Origin: Halalkalibacter wakoensis JCM 9140
GTDB lineage: Bacteria > Bacillota > Bacilli > Bacillales > Bacillaceae_D
DNA: 47,750 bases
Direction: 5' to 3'
Assembly (NCBI RefSeq): GCF_000513095.1
Contig: NZ_BAUT01000027.1
Span: 1-47,750 of the forward strand
The notes under the pieces are model-generated. The model made no database searches, was not told where the DNA came from, and worked only from the letters and a program-made list of their open reading frames with translations. Shown one piece after another: positions 46,305-47,750 of the stretch (its first letter is position 1; each line of letters starts with the position of its first letter). The position numbers and the translations under genes are program-made.

Positions 46305-46502
46305 ATGCCGATTGTAAACGTCAACATGATGGAAGGACGACCAAAAGAAAAGATTGAGAAGGTTATTGCTGAAATAACAGAGACGATTACTTCAACTTTG
46401 GAGGTACCAAAAGAAAGTGTTCGTGTCATTGTTACAGAAATTCCAAAATCACACTGGGGAATTGCTGGGGAATCAGTAGAGAAACGCAACTCGTCTAATT
46501 AG
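46305..46502 (+). CDS. praC: 4-oxalocrotonate tautomerase
   Basis: A 65-residue subunit. After removal of Met the catalytic Pro1 begins PIVNVNMMEGR, with Arg11 in place; Arg39 (SVRVIVTEI) is also present, and Trp replaces Phe50 (SHWGI), still aromatic. It converts 2-hydroxymuconate to 2-oxohex-3-enedioate before decarboxylation by PraD. AAGGAGG precedes the ATG. A hexameric cytoplasmic enzyme in known members. Confidence 0.93.
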   Translation: MPIVNVNMMEGRPKEKIEKVIAEITETITSTLEVPKESVRVIVTEIPKSHWGIAGESVEKRNSSN

Positions 46503-46557
46503 GCTTTGGTTTCAAGTTCTGGGGAGAAATTTATTTATTATATAGGGGGAATGCAAA

Positions 46558-47382
46558 ATGACAATTGAATTAGGTATTTTAGCGGCTCATGTTCCAAGTA
46601 TTTGCCATCGTGAAAATGTTCCTGATTTTCAAAAGGACATCGTTGCAAAAATGGATGACATTTCAAAACAAATTGCAGATTTAAAACCAGATGCCGTTAT
46701 TTTGATTTCTTGTCACTGGCAATCTACATTTCATCATTATGTAGATGTTTCACCTAGACACAAAGGCATATTAACAGCCTTTGAATGTCCAGATATCATT
46801 TCAGATGTTGCTTATGATTATCCTGGTGATCAAGAGCTTGGGGAGGCACTTGTAACAGCTGGAAAACGTGCTCGTTTACCAGTAATTCCTGTAAATGATC
46901 CAACCTATGTTTGGGATTATGGAACAGTTGTCCCGTTAAGGTACTTAGTTTCTAATGCAGATGTTCCTGTTGTCAATCTTTCTATTACAATGGCAGCTGG
47001 CCTAGACGAAACATATAAATGGGGGCAAACAATAAGGGAAGTTCTAAATAATAGTGATAAAAAATATGTGTTTGTTTATAGCGGAGCTTTAGCTCATAAT
47101 TTAGTCCGTGGTCGTCACCATATGCCAACTATTTCGGAACAAGCACTAGATAACCAATTTATTGATTATATATTAGATCGTAAATGGGATTTAGCAAAGG
47201 AAATGCTTCCACAATACGCAAATGTTGCCGGTGTAGAAGGAGGAGGTCGCCACTTAGCGATGCTTCTTGGAACGTTGGAGAATGAGTATAAGCCTTCCTT
47301 CTTAACGTATGCTCAGTCTTCAGGAAGTGGAAACGCGATTATGACGTTTGAGCCAGAAAAATCATTACAGGGTAGTAAGTAA
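46558..47382 (+). CDS. praA: Class III (LigB-type) extradiol dioxygenase, probable protocatechuate 2,3-dioxygenase
   Basis: A 274-residue non-haem Fe(II) ring-cleavage enzyme of the LigB superfamily. Metal ligands by motif are His11 (LAAHVPS), His53 (ISCHWQS) and Glu227 (GVEGGGRH); the catalytic base is His180 (SGALAHNL). WDYGTVVPLRYL corresponds to the usual W-D-H-G-T...PL, with Tyr for His. It is last in the operon. Given pobA, praH and the whole meta pathway, 2,3-cleavage of protocatechuate is the best reading; 4,5-cleavage or homoprotocatechuate cleavage would not fit the other genes. GGGGGA precedes the ATG. Confidence 0.85.
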   Translation: MTIELGILAAHVPSICHRENVPDFQKDIVAKMDDISKQIADLKPDAVILISCHWQSTFHHYVDVSPRHKGILTAFECPDIISDVAYDYPGDQELGEALVTAGKRARLPVIPVNDPTYVWDYGTVVPLRYLVSNADVPVVNLSITMAAGLDETYKWGQTIREVLNNSDKKYVFVYSGALAHNLVRGRHHMPTISEQALDNQFIDYILDRKWDLAKEMLPQYANVAGVEGGGRHLAMLLGTLENEYKPSFLTYAQSSGSGNAIMTFEPEKSLQGSK

Positions 47383-47402
47383 TTTGGATAGAAAACTTTT
47401 GT

Positions 47403-47430
47403 GAGAAGGCATTCAGTAGAATGTCTTCTC
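47403..47430 (+). terminator. Terminator of the pra operon
   Basis: GAGAAGGCATTC and GAATGTCTTCTC (one mismatch) around AGTA, 20 bases after the praA stop codon. Confidence 0.65.
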
Positions 47431-47502
47431 ATGTTCTTTCAAGATGTCAAATAAGAGTGTTGTTGGAGTTATAGATCAATAAAACACTTTGTCTTAACTT
47501 TC

Positions 47503-47709
47503 CTAAATGATCACATACCCAGCATCTTCAACTGCGTTCACAAAATCAGCTACATTAGCTTTTGTCTCGTCAAATGTTACCTGAACTGTTTTATCTTCTA
47601 GAGATGCTTTTGCATCTACTACACCAACTACTCGTTCGATAGCTGTTTCCACTTCATTTAAACAATTTCCACAACTCATTTTCTCTACTTGAAGAGAGGT
47701 CGTTTTCAT
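47503..47709 (-). CDS. copZ: Copper chaperone (CopZ-like HMA domain protein)
   Basis: A 68-residue heavy-metal-associated domain with the Cu(I)-binding Cys13-x-x-Cys16 (KMSCGNC), followed by the beta-alpha-beta-beta-alpha-beta pattern ending AVEDAGYVI. It carries copper to a CopA-type P1B ATPase, which would be expected outside the window to the right. Leu replaces the usual His after the second Cys. AAAGGGG precedes the ATG. Not related to the pra genes. Confidence 0.9.
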   Translation of the reverse strand: MKTTSLQVEKMSCGNCLNEVETAIERVVGVVDAKASLEDKTVQVTFDETKANVADFVNAVEDAGYVII

Positions 47710-47750
47710 ATTAAGGCCCCTTTTTAAATTAGTTATGTGTGATCACTAGT

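Noticed and set aside
46558-47382. LigB-type enzyme as protocatechuate 4,5-dioxygenase
   Set aside because: The 4,5 route needs LigC, LigI, LigJ and LigK-type genes, none of which is here; the neighbours encode the semialdehyde dehydrogenase/oxalocrotonate route with a decarboxylase.

Overview
The window comes from a low-GC, endospore-forming member of the Bacillaceae (Firmicutes). Evidence: strong AGGAGG-type ribosome binding sites with frequent TTG/GTG starts, intrinsic terminators after most genes, a YjcZ-type sporulation peptide, YusW- and YppC (DUF2515)-like proteins, HxlR/HxlAB, and CcpA-type cre boxes. Species cannot be fixed from sequence alone.

Left part (1-24.6 kb) is mostly short independent transcription units: an OFA-family MFS transporter (756-1958), a 52-bp tandem hairpin array (2029-2346), a frameshifted FAD oxidoreductase, a universal stress protein, an epoxide-hydrolase-like enzyme, a Cof-type HAD phosphatase, a frameshifted aroD, a chemoreceptor, a nucleotidyltransferase, a second (frameshifted) OFA transporter, a MATE exporter, a coiled-coil protein, the formaldehyde-fixing hxlA-hxlB pair with its regulator hxlR, a YusW-like secreted protein, a hairpin-rich non-coding stretch (17.7-18.4 kb), a DrrAB-type ABC exporter, a DUF2515 protein, a lipoprotein, a DHA2 exporter and a HAD hydrolase.

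Right part (24.8-47.4 kb) is an aromatic-catabolism island: glutathione-independent formaldehyde dehydrogenase, ferredoxin, a TRAP transporter (dctPQM), an IclR regulator, a two-subunit Rieske oxygenase (large subunit frameshifted), an aromatic-aldehyde-type dehydrogenase, a CynX/NimT-type MFS transporter, two tandem IclR regulators, 4-hydroxybenzoate 3-hydroxylase (pobA/praI), an ACMSD-like decarboxylase (praH), a third-lineage IclR (praR-like), then praB-E-G-F-D-C-A. Together these give every step expected for 4-hydroxybenzoate -> protocatechuate -> 2,3-ring cleavage -> decarboxylation -> 2-hydroxymuconate semialdehyde -> oxalocrotonate -> 2-hydroxypentadienoate -> pyruvate + acetyl-CoA. This is the rare protocatechuate 2,3-cleavage route described genetically in Paenibacillus sp. 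JJ-1b, with a different gene order. A copper chaperone (copZ-like) closes the window.

Regulatory reading: a 23-bp pseudo-palindrome (ATRAAAGA-N7-TCTTTYAT) occurs upstream of pobA and twice upstream of praB, with a degenerate copy upstream of the TRAP operon, each time with its right arm on a possible -35 and a -10-like hexamer 17 bp further on. One- or two-mismatch cre boxes lie in front of five of the catabolic units. A different perfect palindrome sits immediately after the -10 of the Rieske promoter. Four otherwise intact genes each carry one single-base deletion, which looks as much like sequencing error as gene decay.
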